Source: Kibdelosporangium persicum (GTDB taxonomy: Bacteria > Actinomycetota > Actinomycetes > Mycobacteriales > Pseudonocardiaceae). Taken from it: a stretch of DNA of 64,000 nucleotides. Location of the stretch: positions 410,905-474,904 of the forward strand of contig NZ_JAAATY010000002.1 of NCBI RefSeq assembly GCF_013280595.1, written 5' to 3'. The notes beneath the pieces were generated by a model, which was not told the origin of the DNA, did not search any database, and was given only the letters and a program-made list of their open reading frames with translations. Position 1 is the stretch's first letter. Each line of letters begins with the position of its first letter. This document shows, piece by piece, positions 14,713-23,318 of the stretch. Position numbers and translations under genes: made by a program.

Positions 14713-16503
14713 ATGTTCACGACTCGTCCCGAGCTGGCCGGTACGCACGGAATGGTGGCTTCCACCCACTGGCTGGCCTCGGCGGCGGGGATGGCGGTCC
14801 TGGAGGACGGCGGCAACGCGTTCGACGCCGCCGTGGCGGCCGGGTTCGTGTTGCAGGTGGTCGAACCGCACCTCAACGGCCCGGGCGGGGAAGTGCCCGC
14901 GGTGTTCCAGGCCGCGGGCGAAGCGCGGCCACGAGTGCTGTGTGGACAGGGCGTCTCGCCGGCAGGCGCGACCATGGCGCACTACCGTGACCTCGGCCTG
15001 GAACTGGTCCCCGGCAGCGGACTGCTCGCCGCGACCGTTCCGGGTGCGTGGGACGGGTGGCTGATCCTGTTGCGCGACTACGGAACCAAACGTTTGCGCG
15101 ACGTCCTCGACAAGGCGATCGGCTACGCCCGAAGCGGATTTCCGATCCTGCCGAGGATTCCGGACACGATCGACGCGGTCACCACGCTGTTCAGGGACCA
15201 CTGGCCCAGCTCGGCCGAACTCTGGCTGCCCGGCGGGCGATCGCCCGCGGCGGGCACGCTGTTCCGCAACCCGGTACTGGCCGACACCCTGGAGCGGTTG
15301 CTCGCCGAGGCCGAACGCGCGGGCTCTGACCGGGAGGCCCAGATCGAAGCCGCCCGCCGGGCCTGGTACCAGGGTTTTGTGGCCGAGGCGATCGACTCGT
15401 TCGCCCGCAACGCCTTCCACGACGACTCCGGCCGGGACCACGCCGGTGTGCTGACCGGCCAGGACCTGGCTTCGTGGCAGGCGTCCTTCGAGGACGCGCT
15501 GACCGTCGACTTCGGCGACTGGACCCTGGTCAAGTGCGGCCCGTGGACCCAGGGCCCGGTGCTGGCGCAGCAGTTGCGCCTGCTCGAAGGCTTCGCCGAC
15601 CGACTGTCCTATGTCGACTCGCTGCCGACCGCGGAGACGATCCACCTGGCGATCGAGTGCGCCAAACTGGCCTTCGCCGACCGGGAAGCGTGGTACGGCG
15701 ACGATCCCTCGGTGCCGCTCGGCACACTGCTCTCCGAGGACTACGCGGCCAACCGGCGTGCACTGGTCACGTCCCACGCGTCGTTCGAGTTACGCCCGGG
15801 CTCACCCAACGGCCGACCGCCCCGACTGCCGGAGTTCGCGGTGCCGTATTTCGTGCCCGCCGAGGAAATCTCCGGCGCGTTGGGCGAACCGACCGTCGGC
15901 AACAGCGGCGTCGTCCGTGGCGACACAGTCCACATCGACGTGGTCGACGCGGCCGGGAACATGATCTCCGCGACCCCGTCGGGCGGTTGGCTGCAGTCCT
16001 CGCCGACCATCCCCGAATTGGGCTTCTGCCTGGGCACGCGCGCCCAGATGTTCACCCTGGAACCGCATTTCGCGAGCTCACTGCACCCAGGACGGCGACC
16101 CCGGATCACGCTGTCGCCGTCGATGGCGTTGCGTGACGGCGTCCCACGGCTGGCGTTCGGCACGCCCGGCGGTGACCAGCAGGACCAGTGGCAGCTGTGT
16201 TTCTGGCTGGCCCACATCGGCGCGGGCCTGAACATGCAGGAAGCGATCGACGCGCCCACCTGGCACTCGGGTGCGTTCCCGAGCTCGTTCTTCCCGCGCT
16301 ACTGGCAACCAGGCGAACTGGTGGTGGAATCGCGGATCGGCGAGGCCGCCATCGCGGAGCTGCGTGACCGCGGCCACCTCGTGACCGACGCCGGCCCCTG
16401 GACCCTCGGCCGGATGTCCGCCGTCTCCCGTGACCCGGCGGACGGAATGCTGCGCGCGGCGGCGAATCCGCGCGGCATGCAGGGATACGCCGTCGGCCGC
16501 TAG
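14713..16503 (+). CDS. Gamma-glutamyltransferase-family protein
   Basis: A 596-residue Ntn-hydrolase relative of gamma-glutamyltranspeptidase. MVASTHWLASAAGMAVLEDGGNAFDAA is split here as the family start (VASTHWLAS then GGNAFDAAVA). The expected self-cleavage site gives a new N-terminal Thr405 in GDTVHIDVVDAAGN, and the late FGTPGGDQQDQWQ segment matches the small subunit. No signal peptide is visible, so it is probably cytosolic, and the substrate may be a gamma-glutamyl or amide compound other than glutathione. Its TAG stop is formed by the CTAG at the edge of a MITE-like element. Confidence 0.85.
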   Translation: MFTTRPELAGTHGMVASTHWLASAAGMAVLEDGGNAFDAAVAAGFVLQVVEPHLNGPGGEVPAVFQAAGEARPRVLCGQGVSPAGATMAHYRDLGLELVPGSGLLAATVPGAWDGWLILLRDYGTKRLRDVLDKAIGYARSGFPILPRIPDTIDAVTTLFRDHWPSSAELWLPGGRSPAAGTLFRNPVLADTLERLLAEAERAGSDREAQIEAARRAWYQGFVAEAIDSFARNAFHDDSGRDHAGVLTGQDLASWQASFEDALTVDFGDWTLVKCGPWTQGPVLAQQLRLLEGFADRLSYVDSLPTAETIHLAIECAKLAFADREAWYGDDPSVPLGTLLSEDYAANRRALVTSHASFELRPGSPNGRPPRLPEFAVPYFVPAEEISGALGEPTVGNSGVVRGDTVHIDVVDAAGNMISATPSGGWLQSSPTIPELGFCLGTRAQMFTLEPHFASSLHPGRRPRITLSPSMALRDGVPRLAFGTPGGDQQDQWQLCFWLAHIGAGLNMQEAIDAPTWHSGAFPSSFFPRYWQPGELVVESRIGEAAIAELRDRGHLVTDAGPWTLGRMSAVSRDPADGMLRAAANPRGMQGYAVGR

Positions 16504-16626
16504 GTCGTGTTTCGAATGTCCCGGTCGATGAGAGTCTGCCCCGGCCGGAGGCCGGAATCGGCTCGGTGGCGTCAGGGGCCGCATCCGGCCCGGCTATCGC
16601 GATCGGGCATTTGAAACACGGCCTAG
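16500..16626. mobile_element. MITE-like element, copy 1
   Basis: A 127-bp non-coding element bounded by CTAG on both sides, with imperfect inverted ends GTCGTGTTTCGAATG and (read inward from the right) GCCGTGTTTCAAATG. A second copy lies inverted at 63834-64000: 63 bp of one end are identical and 37 bp of the other end differ at one base, while the middles are unrelated in sequence and length. The CTAG sites look like a 4-bp target duplication, as IS701-type transposases make, though the parent element is not in the window. The left CTAG supplies the stop codon of the gamma-glutamyltransferase-like gene. Confidence 0.75.
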
Positions 16627-16715
16627 CTCTTACGGGGCCGCTTGAGCAGGACGTGCGTCAACCGGCCCAGGAAGAACGCGGTGACCAGGGCCACGATCGC
16701 GACATGTACCCACAT
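16623..16715 (-). CDS. Possible 30-residue membrane peptide
   Basis: A short frame beginning MWVHVAIVALVTAFFLGR, one hydrophobic helix, then a basic tail ending RPRKS. GGAGG lies 4 bases before the ATG. Its TAG stop is formed by the right-hand CTAG of the MITE-like element, so the C-terminus may have been cut or replaced by the insertion. It follows the AlgX-like gene on the same strand. No family is recognised and it may not be a real gene. Confidence 0.3.
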   Translation of the reverse strand: MWVHVAIVALVTAFFLGRLTHVLLKRPRKS

Positions 16716-16804
16716 GAGGCCTCCGTCGGTGGTCGTCTTACGTTCCTTGGACGTCCACGGGGCTGCGTCGGTTGAGTCTGTGACCCGGGTAACACGGTGG
16801 TGCG

Positions 16805-18097
16805 CTACTTGCGGATCGGGTTGTCCTTCAGCACACGGATGATGCCGTCCACGACCTCGGGTTGCAGCAGCTGGTTGTTGCCCGACGCGATGGTCCGTTC
16901 GACCACCTCGATGGCCACGACCTCGTTCTGCGCCAGCATCTCCCCGGCGGCCCGGCCGTTGTCGGTGTTCACCTTGCCGTAGTGCAGCACGGTCAGATCG
17001 CCGAACGAAGCGGCCAGGTACCGCAAGGCCCGGATGGTGAACGAGTCGCCGAGCATGCCGACCGACTGCGTCACGGTGCCCTGGCCGGTCGCGTGCCCGA
17101 CCTGGACCGGCGTGGAGAAGTCCGGCGGAACGGCCCGGGTCTGGTCGCGCACGCCGTCCGGCTTCAGCGAGTACATGAACCCCTTGTTGGTCCCGGACAG
17201 GCCGATCAGCGGAGGAGTGTCGGCCGGGACCGAGTACTCCTCGGTCGGCGTGGTCACCCATTTCCGGGTGATCGTCGGGTGCACGGCCTCGGCCATCCGG
17301 CGGGCCATGATGATGCCGCCCTCGTCCCACCAGTGGCCGTCCAGCGGCGGGTAGACCGGGTGGCCGAGTTGCTTTCCGCGCGCCTGCAGTTCGCCGCGCA
17401 GGTCGACCATGCCCGCCTCCGCGGTGAGCAGCGGCCACATCTCGCCGTTCACCTTCTGCAGGCAGTCCTTGCCCGCGTAGGTGTTCGGCAGGTTCTCCGG
17501 CACGATCGTGGACTTGTCCGGGGCGACCACCAGAACGAACTTGCGGCCGGACGCCTCGACGCCTTCCCGGAGCCGGCGGATCAGGTCCAGTGTGGACCTG
17601 AGGTCGCGTACCTGGTTGCAGCGGCTGACCACGTCGTCGCCGTAGTACATCCAGCCGTTCTTGCCCTCGATCGCCAGCGGGATCGTGATGCCCGGGTTGA
17701 TCTGGCGTTTGTCCCCGCCCTGCGGGCCGGGCACCCCGGCGACCGGGCCGGACGACTGCGGGCTGCGGCCCAGGGCCGGCGGCTCGCCGAACAGGCCGCG
17801 GCTGATCCCGTTGACCGCGTCGATCGCTTCCCGGCGGAACGGCAGGTGGTCATTCGACCAGCCGTTGAAATTGGTGAAGAACGACCAGCCGTCACCGGGA
17901 TTCGGAAATGACGCCAGCCGGTGGTTCTCCAATTCCGTCGGACGCATTCCGACGGCCAGGGAAATGACCGGCATCGCGAAGAAGACGACCGCGCAGATGA
18001 TCGCGGTGAGCTGCCGGGCGCCGTGCCTCGGCCGGTAGAGGGTGTGTTCCTTGGGCAGCCACGCTTCGTGGATCGGAGGTAACGTGCCGGTCGCCAT
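16805..18097 (-). CDS. AlgX/AlgJ-like SGNH O-acetyltransferase-related protein
   Basis: A 430-residue protein with one N-terminal membrane helix (about 28-50, LTAIICAVVFFAMPVISLAV) and an extracytoplasmic SGNH-like domain. The family marks are WMYYGDD, FVLVVAPDKSTIVPE, PPLDGHWWDEGG (the Asp-x-His pair) and GDSFT (the Ser block). Such proteins add acetyl groups to exported polysaccharides, using an MBOAT partner; no MBOAT gene is in the window. It is the last gene of a run with a methyltransferase and a large glycosyltransferase, so surface-glycan modification is the likely job. Confidence 0.85.
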   Translation of the reverse strand: MATGTLPPIHEAWLPKEHTLYRPRHGARQLTAIICAVVFFAMPVISLAVGMRPTELENHRLASFPNPGDGWSFFTNFNGWSNDHLPFRREAIDAVNGISRGLFGEPPALGRSPQSSGPVAGVPGPQGGDKRQINPGITIPLAIEGKNGWMYYGDDVVSRCNQVRDLRSTLDLIRRLREGVEASGRKFVLVVAPDKSTIVPENLPNTYAGKDCLQKVNGEMWPLLTAEAGMVDLRGELQARGKQLGHPVYPPLDGHWWDEGGIIMARRMAEAVHPTITRKWVTTPTEEYSVPADTPPLIGLSGTNKGFMYSLKPDGVRDQTRAVPPDFSTPVQVGHATGQGTVTQSVGMLGDSFTIRALRYLAASFGDLTVLHYGKVNTDNGRAAGEMLAQNEVVAIEVVERTIASGNNQLLQPEVVDGIIRVLKDNPIRK

Positions 18098-18125
18098 GAG
18101 TCATACCCTAGCCCGGTTCGGCCGG

Positions 18126-19253
18126 TCATAGACCGTGATTGATGTCCACCCGGTATTCGCCGACCTCGATCGCGTAGAAGTAACTCACCCAATCGCTGCC
18201 CGCGCGGTCGTCCGGCGTGGCCTCGAGCACGGTGCAGCCGATTTGCTCGAACAAGGCACACACAAGGTCCTTGCGCACGCCGTGCATCTCCATCGCGCCG
18301 ATGGTCGCCGGGGCGGCGGCGGGCTCGGGAGTGTCAGCCGGCGAAGGCGCTTCGACGGCGGGAGCGGCCGCACGGACCTCGACGGGCACGCGCACGGTCT
18401 GGCTGCCGCGATCCGCCCACCAGGCCACGGATTCCTGCACGACGTCGACTTCCAGCTCGTACGAGCCGGGCTCGGCGGGTGCCTTGATCCGGATCAGCGC
18501 CTCGGTGTGCTCGCCCGGCTTCAACGGGCAGCGGACACTGTCCCGCCCGTCGTCCTGCACGGCCATCAAACCGTTGCGGCGCCAGTGGTTGCCCGCGTTC
18601 AACAGCTGCCCGGACGGCCATTCGCCGTCACTGGCGTTGGTGACGCCGACGCGGATGTAGCTGTTCTCGCCGACTTCGAGCGTCGACGGCGCCTCCAGCA
18701 CGTGCAGCTCGGCTTTGCTGTGCCACGGCGGGATCGGCCGCACGGCCGGGATGTGGCTCGGGACCTGGAAGAGCAGGTGCCCGCCGGGGCGGACGATCCT
18801 GGCCATCTCCAGCATGTAGCGCAGCGACAGCGCGGGCCTGATGTGCTGCAACGTGATCACGCTGATCACCAGGTCGACCGAGTCGTCGTCGAACGGCAGC
18901 GTGGCGGCGTCGTTGTGGACGAACCGCACACGGTCGGGGAACGGGTTGCTGGCCCGTGCCTCCTCGATCATCGAGCGGGCCACGTCAACACCGGTGACGT
19001 GCTTGAAGTGCTCGGCGAGGGCGTAGCTCAACCGGCCGACACCGCACCCGAAGTCCACGGCGGCGTCGCCGTACGGCCTGCGGTGCTTGTCCAGGACGTC
19101 CAGCAGCTTGCGGATCTCGGCACGGCCGCTGTCGAAGAACCTGGTCTTCGCCTCGCCACCGTGGAACTCGTGTTCGGTGAGCACCGCCCAGTACGGGTCG
19201 GACGTGCCCAGCGTCTCCCACGCGTCGCGGACCCGGTCAAGCTCCTTGCTCAT
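18126..19253 (-). CDS. SAM-dependent methyltransferase with beta-sandwich tail
   Basis: A 375-residue two-part protein. Residues about 25-170 are a class I methyltransferase (AAVDFGCGVGRLSYALAEHF, VTGVDVARSMIEEA, and FDDDSVDLVISVITLQHI). Residues 180-300 resemble an Ig-like sandwich, with VGENSYIRVGVTNASDGEWP, KPGEHTEALIRI and EPGSYELEVDVVQE. The last 60 residues form a small unassigned domain. ATG 19253 was chosen because AGAGGGGA precedes it by 8 bases; it lies inside the end of the glycosyltransferase gene (17-bp overlap). Methylation of a surface glycan is inferred from the neighbours. Confidence 0.85.
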   Translation of the reverse strand: MSKELDRVRDAWETLGTSDPYWAVLTEHEFHGGEAKTRFFDSGRAEIRKLLDVLDKHRRPYGDAAVDFGCGVGRLSYALAEHFKHVTGVDVARSMIEEARASNPFPDRVRFVHNDAATLPFDDDSVDLVISVITLQHIRPALSLRYMLEMARIVRPGGHLLFQVPSHIPAVRPIPPWHSKAELHVLEAPSTLEVGENSYIRVGVTNASDGEWPSGQLLNAGNHWRRNGLMAVQDDGRDSVRCPLKPGEHTEALIRIKAPAEPGSYELEVDVVQESVAWWADRGSQTVRVPVEVRAAAPAVEAPSPADTPEPAAAPATIGAMEMHGVRKDLVCALFEQIGCTVLEATPDDRAGSDWVSYFYAIEVGEYRVDINHGL

Positions 19254-22017
19254 CTGACGATTCCCCTCTGGCAAGTCGTTCGTCCAGCATCCGTTCCACC
19301 TTGCCGAGCTGCTCGGTCAGCTGCTCGATCCGGTCGGACACCTGGTTCTCCAGCAGGTCGATCCGCATGTTCTGGGCGTCGGTGGTGTCCACGAACCGGC
19401 GGTTGAGCCGGTCGAGCGCGTTCTGCACGCCGTCCGTCAGCGTGGCCATGACCTTGCGCTGATGCACGTCGTAGTGGTCGATCACGCGCAGCACGACGCG
19501 TCGCATCGCGGGCGCCAACGGCAGCCGCGACGGACCGTTCGTCTCCGCACGCCACCGCACCGCCTCGCGTGCTTCGACCAGTGGCCGCAGCACGGGATCG
19601 GTCGACGCCAAGGACGGTGACGATGTCTCGGTCTTGCGTTCCTGCCATGTCTTGTAGGCGTCCCGCAGTTGTGTGGTGACCCAGGCCGCGGCGGCCTCCG
19701 GGGAACGGGTCCGCAGGACGTACTCCCGGGCGGCGCGGCCACGGCGGTCGGCTTCCGCCGGGTTGTCCGCGATCTCCCGCATCGCCTCCGCGGCGGCGTC
19801 CAGATCCGGATCGGCCCACTGCGCGTTCTCCTGGTACGGCGCCCAGCCAGGGCCGACTTCGACCATCCGGTACGGGATCGGCCAGCCGACCTCGTCGTTG
19901 AAGAACTCCGTCGTGCTGGAGTAGTCCGTGGAGATGACGGCCATTCCGCGCACCATCGCCTCGGCGACGGTCAGGCCGAAACCCTCACTGCGGTGCAGCG
20001 AGACGTAGCAGTCGCTGTCGGCGTAGAGCTTGTTGAGCTCCGCCACGCTGAGGTACCGCTCGACCAGTTCGATCCGCGGGTCGCCGTCGATCACGTGCAG
20101 CAGGCGCTCAACCGCCTTCGCGTGCAGCTGCCCGTTGGTCGCCTTGATCACCAGCTTGACGTCGTCCCGGCCTTCGAACGCCTTCTTGAAGGCGGTGACC
20201 ACGCCCCAGGGGTTCTTGCGCTGCCCGGTGCTGTTGTAGTCGAACGCGAAGAAGAACTGGACGGTCTTGCCCGGGTCACGCGGCGGCCGCGGCGGCAGCC
20301 CGGGATCCATCACCGGAACCGGGATCACCTTCACCGGCACCGGCGAGTGCTTGGCGAACGCCTTGGCGCAGAACTCGCTGACGGTCCAGATCTCGTCGAC
20401 GAAGTCGTAGCCCATGTGCTGCCACGCCGGGAAGTCCTCGAGTTCCCACGCCCACAGCCCGATCCGGTACCGCTCGTGGCCGACCTCCGGGTAGCTGGCC
20501 ATCAGCAACTCGGTCTGGTCGGCGTTCACCGCCATGATGGTGACCGGGAACCGCGGCCTGCCCGCGGTCGGCGGCAGGTCCAGCGCGGTGCTACAGGCCA
20601 GCGAGTGCTCCTCGACCACGGACACCAGCGGAACTCCGGCCCGCTCGACCACCTTGCTGATGATCCGGCCCATTTCGCCGAGCCCCAGTTCCGCGGTGAG
20701 GTACCCGGCGATGTTCACGCCGAACTCGTCGACCGGCGCCCGCAGCGACCGGGGTTCCTTGGGCAGCGCCCATTTCGGGACCATCTTCTCCTGCACGCCG
20801 TACGTCCGGCACCACTGCCGGTACGCCGCCGCATCGGCACCGCACGGCCACGGGAAGGCACGCTGCAGGTCACCGCGGTTGGCCCAGACGGCCATCAGCA
20901 ACCGGTTCATGCCCGCCGCCTCCTCGGGCGGCGAGCTCGGCGAGGCGAGCCAACGCTGGAAGCCGACTCCGCCGTCGGGGCCGAACGGGTGCGGCGGGAT
21001 CTCGGTGATCGCCCGCTTGAACCGGAGCTGTTCGGCGTCCGGCTCCTCGGCCTCCATCCAGGCGTGCCGGAACATCCGGCGCAACGGCATCGTCAGCTTC
21101 GTGCCGTCCGGCAGGGTGTCGAAACCGTACGGAACCGACTTCAACGGCTCGACGTACCCGTTGGCCAGCAACGACTTCCGGTAGTCGTCACACAGCCGCT
21201 TCAAGTCGGGGTGCTCGGAGAGCCGCACGCGCGGCCGGACCTGGCAGTGCCTGCTCAGCAACCACGGGTCCTCCGGCCGGTACCCGCTGAAGTGGAAGAA
21301 CCGCACCGGCGCCGGGCCGGCTAGCAGCGTGCCGTCGGCCTTCACCGTCAGCGGCCGCTCGTGCAGGTTCCAGTACGCGACGTTGAAACCGGGGTCGCGG
21401 ATCACCGTGTGCCGGAACAGGGTCGGGATCTGGTCGGCCCACCGCTGGTCGGCGAACATCTGCACGGCGGTGTCGATCACCGCGTCCTGGCGCAGCCGTT
21501 CGGCCCAGAAGTCCAGGAAACCCCTGGCGCCCCGGCTGACCGCGAGGAAGCCGAGGTCGAACATGCCCTCGCCGAGGATCGCCGCCTCGGTGGGTTCCCG
21601 GCCGTCCCGCGGAAGCGGGTTGAGAAACCGGGGCGTGAGCACGATCTCGTGGTTCGCGGCCAGCTCCGCCACCTCGGGCATCGGCGCGAACACCTGGATG
21701 TCCGGCTGGAGGTAGACCACGACCGGAGCCCGGTCGAGCAACCGGCGCAGCAGCAACGGTTTCACCGCGCCGGCCAGCTCGGCGACCGAGTACGAGGTCG
21801 CCATCCGCAGGTAGTCGGTCTCGCTGACGTCCAGCAGCTCCGGCCCGGCCAGCTGGTAGCCGTCGCCGGTCACGCCCTCGGGAACGCCATCGGTGACGAC
21901 CACGACGAACTCGTGGTCCGGATGGTGGTCCAGGTACGACTTCGCCAGTACACGCGCGAGAGGCAGGTAGTTACGCGCGACGATCGTGCACGCGATGACG
22001 CCGAGTCTGTCAGCCAT
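19237..22017 (-). CDS. Large multidomain glycosyltransferase
   Basis: A 926-residue cytosolic protein. Residues 1-300 resemble a GT-A nucleotide-sugar transferase (ACTIVARNYLPLARVLAKSY, then VVVYLQPDIQVF as the metal-binding strand). Residues about 430-790 are a GT-B, GT4-type domain with NVAGYLTAELGLGEMGR at its start, the FAFDYNSTGQRKNP loop, and SLHRSEGFGLTVAEAM as the nucleotide-binding Glu motif. Residues 840-926 form a coiled coil, in keeping with length control or docking. It overlaps the SHOCT gene by 8 bp and the methyltransferase gene by 17 bp. Two catalytic domains in one chain suggest addition of alternating sugars. Confidence 0.88.
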   Translation of the reverse strand: MADRLGVIACTIVARNYLPLARVLAKSYLDHHPDHEFVVVVTDGVPEGVTGDGYQLAGPELLDVSETDYLRMATSYSVAELAGAVKPLLLRRLLDRAPVVVYLQPDIQVFAPMPEVAELAANHEIVLTPRFLNPLPRDGREPTEAAILGEGMFDLGFLAVSRGARGFLDFWAERLRQDAVIDTAVQMFADQRWADQIPTLFRHTVIRDPGFNVAYWNLHERPLTVKADGTLLAGPAPVRFFHFSGYRPEDPWLLSRHCQVRPRVRLSEHPDLKRLCDDYRKSLLANGYVEPLKSVPYGFDTLPDGTKLTMPLRRMFRHAWMEAEEPDAEQLRFKRAITEIPPHPFGPDGGVGFQRWLASPSSPPEEAAGMNRLLMAVWANRGDLQRAFPWPCGADAAAYRQWCRTYGVQEKMVPKWALPKEPRSLRAPVDEFGVNIAGYLTAELGLGEMGRIISKVVERAGVPLVSVVEEHSLACSTALDLPPTAGRPRFPVTIMAVNADQTELLMASYPEVGHERYRIGLWAWELEDFPAWQHMGYDFVDEIWTVSEFCAKAFAKHSPVPVKVIPVPVMDPGLPPRPPRDPGKTVQFFFAFDYNSTGQRKNPWGVVTAFKKAFEGRDDVKLVIKATNGQLHAKAVERLLHVIDGDPRIELVERYLSVAELNKLYADSDCYVSLHRSEGFGLTVAEAMVRGMAVISTDYSSTTEFFNDEVGWPIPYRMVEVGPGWAPYQENAQWADPDLDAAAEAMREIADNPAEADRRGRAAREYVLRTRSPEAAAAWVTTQLRDAYKTWQERKTETSSPSLASTDPVLRPLVEAREAVRWRAETNGPSRLPLAPAMRRVVLRVIDHYDVHQRKVMATLTDGVQNALDRLNRRFVDTTDAQNMRIDLLENQVSDRIEQLTEQLGKVERMLDERLARGESSDEQGA

Positions 22018-23218
22018 TCGCGGCCAGGATCTTCAGCTGCTCGGCGAGCAGGTCGTTGAACGCCTCGGTGACGGTCACCAGGTCGTTGCCCGCGACCTGG
22101 ATGCGGACCAGGGTGTTCTTGTGGGCGTAGTGCGCCCGGATGAACGCGGGGGTCTCGCCCTTCTTGTCGGCCTTGGCCGCGACCACGCCGGTCGGCGGGT
22201 TCTCCACCGCTGTCGCGCCGTAGACCAGCTGCTGTTCGGCCAGCTTGTCCCGGGCGGTGGTCGCGGTCTCGGCCGAGGTCGCCTCGGTGGTGAACACCAG
22301 GACGTTGATGCTCTCCGGCGTGTCCGACACCGCCAGGCGGGCCTTGCCCGCGCCCGCGTCGGTCAGGATGCGGATCTCGTCCGGGGTGAGGAACTTCACG
22401 TTCTGCGCGTCCGCGAACGTCTTCACCTGGCTGAAGTCGGAGGCCTTGCCGGGCAGGTCCGCGATCGACAGCGAGTCGCGTGGCTTCGGCGCGGAGGTGG
22501 ACGTCTGCGACGGGGGCGGCGGTGCCGCGGTGGCGCCCGGGTCGTTGTTGTCCTTGCCGGTGAAGAAGACGAAGTAGGCGCCCACGCCGAGGCCGATCAC
22601 CAGCACTAACGCGACGAGGATCTTGGCGCCCTTGCCGAACTTCGAGCCCTTGTCCTCGGCGAAGACCTCCGGGCCCTGCGCGAGCCACGTCGGCTGCAGC
22701 GACGGCATCGGCTGGTCTTCCATGCCCCACGGCGACCCCTGGTTCGGGGCCGGCGGCGTGGAGTGCCACGGCGCCTGGTGCTGGACGCCCGGCTGCCCGA
22801 CCGGCCGCACCACCTGCGTGCGCTCGGCCTCGGCACCCGACTGCGGGCCCACGACCTGCGTCACGTCCGGGTTGCCGCCCGGCTGCTGGCCCACGATCTG
22901 GGTGGACTCGTTGGTCGCCTCCCACCGGAAAGGCGTCGGGAAGGGCCCGCTGTTGGGCGACTGGCCACCGGGCTGGTGCACCTGCGTCGCCTCAGTGGAC
23001 TGCGGTGGCTGCGCGGGCGTGGGTGGCTGCGGCTGCGGGGCCGGCTGAGCCGGCTGAGCCGGGAACGGGTTGCTGGTCGGCTCGGAGACCGCTGGGGGCG
23101 TCGTCGCCCCGGTGGCCGTGGCCAGCAGCTGATCCCTGCGTTTGCGGTAGTCGTCGGCGTGGATCCGCCCCTCCGCAAGCGCTTGGTCAAGCTGCCTGAG
23201 GTCTTCCTGCCAAGACAT
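22010..23218 (-). CDS. SHOCT-type membrane protein, paralogue 1
   Basis: A 402-residue protein. The first 35 residues (MSWQEDLRQLDQALAEGRI, then YRKRRDQLLA) are a SHOCT-like oligomerisation segment. A Pro/Gln/Thr-rich cytosolic linker follows to about residue 195, then one membrane helix (about 199-222) and an outer domain of 180 residues with TPDEIRILTDAGAGKARLAV. The next gene upstream is a paralogue with the same plan. The stop overlaps the glycosyltransferase start by 8 bp. The outer domain has no recognised family. A scaffold or sensor for the glycan genes is a guess. Confidence 0.8.
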   Translation of the reverse strand: MSWQEDLRQLDQALAEGRIHADDYRKRRDQLLATATGATTPPAVSEPTSNPFPAQPAQPAPQPQPPTPAQPPQSTEATQVHQPGGQSPNSGPFPTPFRWEATNESTQIVGQQPGGNPDVTQVVGPQSGAEAERTQVVRPVGQPGVQHQAPWHSTPPAPNQGSPWGMEDQPMPSLQPTWLAQGPEVFAEDKGSKFGKGAKILVALVLVIGLGVGAYFVFFTGKDNNDPGATAAPPPPSQTSTSAPKPRDSLSIADLPGKASDFSQVKTFADAQNVKFLTPDEIRILTDAGAGKARLAVSDTPESINVLVFTTEATSAETATTARDKLAEQQLVYGATAVENPPTGVVAAKADKKGETPAFIRAHYAHKNTLVRIQVAGNDLVTVTEAFNDLLAEQLKILAANG

Positions 23219-23318
23219 CCGACCCTCCAGAATCGTTCAACGGGTCTCATTGTTGCGCATGCTCCCCGAGCTCCCGACGTCGCTGTCGTCCGCTGGATAT
23301 GCGCTGGGTATCGCGGTG

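Noticed and set aside
16566..16775. Open frame running through the MITE-like element
   Set aside because: It begins inside the element and the same phrase appears in the opposite copy only because the DNA is repeated; no start site.
19669..21324. A 551-codon open frame on the plus strand across the large glycosyltransferase
   Set aside because: Shadow frame; no ribosome site and no domain.
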